This document shows, one piece after another, positions 62,063 through 64,000 of a stretch of DNA of 64,000 bases. The notes beneath the pieces were generated by a model. It did no database searches. It was not told where the DNA came from and worked only from the letters and a program-made list of their open reading frames with translations. Origin of the DNA: Rhynchopus sp. YZ270_cl-10 (taxonomy: Eukaryota; Euglenozoa; Diplonemea; Diplonemida; Diplonemidae). Numbering within the stretch: position 1 is the stretch's first letter; every line of letters starts with the position of its first letter. Position numbers and translations under genes: made by a program. Location: NCBI GenBank assembly GCA_964035575.1, contig OZ037882.1, forward strand, positions 434,001-498,000, in the 5' to 3' direction.

Positions 62063-63223
62063 TCAGACGATGGAGGTCACAGGGGACTCGTTCAGGCCGC
62101 ACTCGTTGGAGCCGTAGGACACACGGATGTATCCAGACTCTCCCCAGGTCGGTCCCCAGGAGTTCTTGATGATCCAGTAGTCAGCGCCGTATCCGACAAT
62201 GAGCACTCCGTGGTCAAGCTGGCATCCGAAGATTCCACAGCAGGTGGTCAGCACTCCTCCGGAGTACGACTGCCACTTCTGGGCGTCAACGGCGATGGAG
62301 AGGGGTCCTCCGGTGGAGACGAAGGTCTTCATCTGGGCCTCGGTGTGGGTGATGTCCTTGTACGACGAGATGGTGGCTCCGACGGCCTTGCCGGTCACGG
62401 ACTCGCAGTCGTGGCGGATTCCGGTGCCCGACTTGTAGGGGTAGGAGTCCTCAGTCACGATCTGTCCGTTGTGGTTCGAGATCAGCCACTTCAGGGCGTT
62501 GTCCATCAGACCTCCGTTGCAGCCCTGGTCGACCTTGTCGCACGACACAAGCTCCTGCTCGGACACCGAGGTCAGGGTCTTTCCGGAAATCTGCCACTGT
62601 CCCTCAATTCCTCCGGTGGTGGAGAATGCCCTGAAAAAAAATGCAAATATAAAGCAAAAAGCAGGACATGCAACAGGGAATTGCTAAAAAAAAAAAAAGG
62701 TTCGGATTTAAACAAATGCTTGACCTTCTACATTACAACTCACTTTGAGAACTGTGCCGATCAAATAATTTCATCAGATTAGAGTAAAAATGCGTGTAAC
62801 ATACCAGCACGATCCGCACTGTGCCTGGTTCTTCACGTGGGTCACGGCACCAGCGGACCTCCAGTCCTTGGAGTCAGCGGCGACGGCCACCTGCTCCTCA
62901 GTGAACATGGCAGGGGGGGACTGCTTCTTCTCGACCTTCATGTTGTGGTAGGTCTTGAACTCAGCGGCGGACATGTCAGAGAACACGTTCATGCCGAACT
63001 GGGCTCCCTTGGTCTGCTCCTTCTCGAAACGGGACGCCTTCAGCATGTTGGCGGTGAAGATCCCGTAGCGGCGCTGCTCCTCCGCGATGCTGGAGTACTG
63101 CTTGCCGTGGTCGGCCTTGAAGGTGTTCCACAGAAGCTGGGAGTTGGCACGGACGTACTGCTCGGAGTACCCGTGGGCCTGGCTCGCCAGGAGGGCACAC
63201 ACAACAAGGGACAGGGTACGCAT
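62063..63223 (-). CDS. Cathepsin L-like papain-family cysteine protease, two exons
   Basis: Exon 1 (63223-62805) and exon 2 (62630-62063) join across a 174-nt intron (GTATGT...TTTCAG) inside the active-site Trp codon, giving 328 residues. A signal peptide (MRTLSLVVCALLASQAHG) is followed by an I29 inhibitor prodomain (about 31-90). The mature enzyme starts near Asp120. The active site has Gln133, Cys139 in QCGSCWAFST, His279 in LDHGVLIVGYG and Asn295 in KNSWG. The segment SEQELVSCDKVDQGCNGGLM and then TEDSYPYKSGTG resembles kinetoplastid cathepsin L proteases. It is probably lysosomal or secreted. Upstream is TTTCTCCCCTTCCAG, 16 nt before the ATG. C/G-ending codons suggest strong expression. 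Confidence 0.96.
62631..62804 (-). other. 174-nt intron in the cathepsin gene
   Basis: The intron starts GTATGTTACACG and ends TTTTTTTTCAG. It splits the Trp codon of the active-site motif after its second base; removal yields CGSCWAFST exactly. Confidence 0.95.
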
Positions 63224-64000
63224 TTTGGCTTTAATTTACTGGAAGGGGAGAAATGATTGTATTTTTGTTTCCATTTTGATAAAGTTTCGCTGCCTACATG
63301 CAGACCCACTGTACAATGCCACCAGATCATGCACATTAAGACCACACGCAAATCTCTAGTAAAAAAAGGGGGGGAAATGAGTTGTCCAATTTTTTTTTTC
63401 TGTGTAACTGCCCTTTTTGGTTTCATTTGTTTATAATAGAAAAATACACTCCTTCTCTTTCTCCCTCCCTGTAAAGGGAAGTAAAAAGGCGATTTTTTTT
63501 AAATATTTTTTCTGATAAATTGTTGGAGTAGTGTAGTTGCCTCGGTTGTGTTGCCACAGTTTGTGCAATCTCCACTGTTTGTGGAGGGGGTGGGAAAGGG
63601 GGGGGGACAAGCATCGGAACACAATATTTCTTACTTCCCAATTTTTTTATTATGCCGACAGGAAGAACCCGACATAATCAAAAAACGACAAGAAAGATGA
63701 TTTATTCTGTAATGCCCTCTCTCTCTCGTGCATACACATAAACATACATTTTCTTTTTCCCCCTCTATCACTATCTGTGCCGGAACACCGCTGGGTTTGA
63801 AATTCGGGTGTCTCTTCTTCAACAGACGGTTGTTTCAGGGATGATGTAATTTAGTCAATCCCAAAAAAATTAATTTCAAATACAACATCCCGTACGCTGT
63901 GCACCTTCACCGTGTGTCATCAATACAATCGTGATAGACCTAAACCATGCTGCTCTCCTGCAATCCATTTTGATGTATACATTCTGGAAAAAAAACAAAG
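63224..64000. other. Spacer upstream of cathepsin with family B, C and E repeats
   Basis: A likely trans-splice acceptor (63239-63240), a shortened family E copy (63294-63330), a family C stem-loop (63512-63578), a CTCTCGTG stem-loop relative (63690-63750) and a weak family B start (63873-63935). No gene is recognised to the window edge. Confidence 0.55.

Noticed and set aside
62027-62782. 251-codon plus-strand frame
   Set aside because: Antisense of cathepsin exon 2; strongly biased codons keep the opposite strand open.

Overview
The window is nuclear DNA of a unicellular eukaryote with compact genes in a sea of repeats. Nine protein genes can be supported. They encode a seven-repeat PB1-domain protein, a WW-domain microprotein, a C2-linked pseudo-metacaspase, a secreted lactonase-like propeller, a secreted glycosidase-like propeller, an SR-cyclophilin, an AMPK-gamma-like four-CBS protein, an aldo-keto reductase and a papain-family protease. 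Introns are few, GT-AG (usually GTATGT...CAG), and range from 50 to about 450 nt. The standard genetic code fits.

All nine genes lie on the minus strand across about 60 kb. Upstream of most ATGs there is a pyrimidine run followed by AG, like a trans-splice acceptor. The cysteine protease looks kinetoplastid-like around its active site. A tyrosine-recombinase retrotransposon has the gag, recombinase, RT-RNase H order known from DIRS and from trypanosomatid VIPER. Together these suggest a euglenozoan, most likely an intron-bearing diplonemid relative, with directional gene arrays. This placement is inference, not proof.

Layout. 0-4.6 kb: intergenic spacer with short interspersed repeats and an 11-bp array. 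4.6-7.7: PB1 protein. 8.2-11.5: two broken plus-strand genes and the WW microprotein. 12.1-14.1: pseudo-metacaspase. 14.9-17.6: a small palindromic element split by two hAT-like insertions. 19.6-20.7: lactonase. 22-28.3: fold-back DNA around a retroelement and an 88-bp satellite built partly from its gag. 29.4-30.5: glycosidase-like gene. 30.6-33.5: repeat copies and fold-back elements. 34.6-36.2: SR-cyclophilin. 37-54: a transposon graveyard with four more hAT-like elements, a Tc1/mariner DD37E element, a virus-like ATPase relic, mosaic repeats and pure tandem arrays. 55.8-63.2: AMPK-gamma, aldo-keto reductase and cathepsin.

The genes do not form one pathway; they look like unrelated housekeeping and secreted functions. 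The most distinctive non-genic features are three. First, a dispersed family of short stem-loops with a constant CCTCTCGTGC apex and changing stems. Second, six hAT-like non-autonomous elements with target duplications, three of which share interior cargo despite different ends. Third, several almost perfectly uniform tandem arrays.
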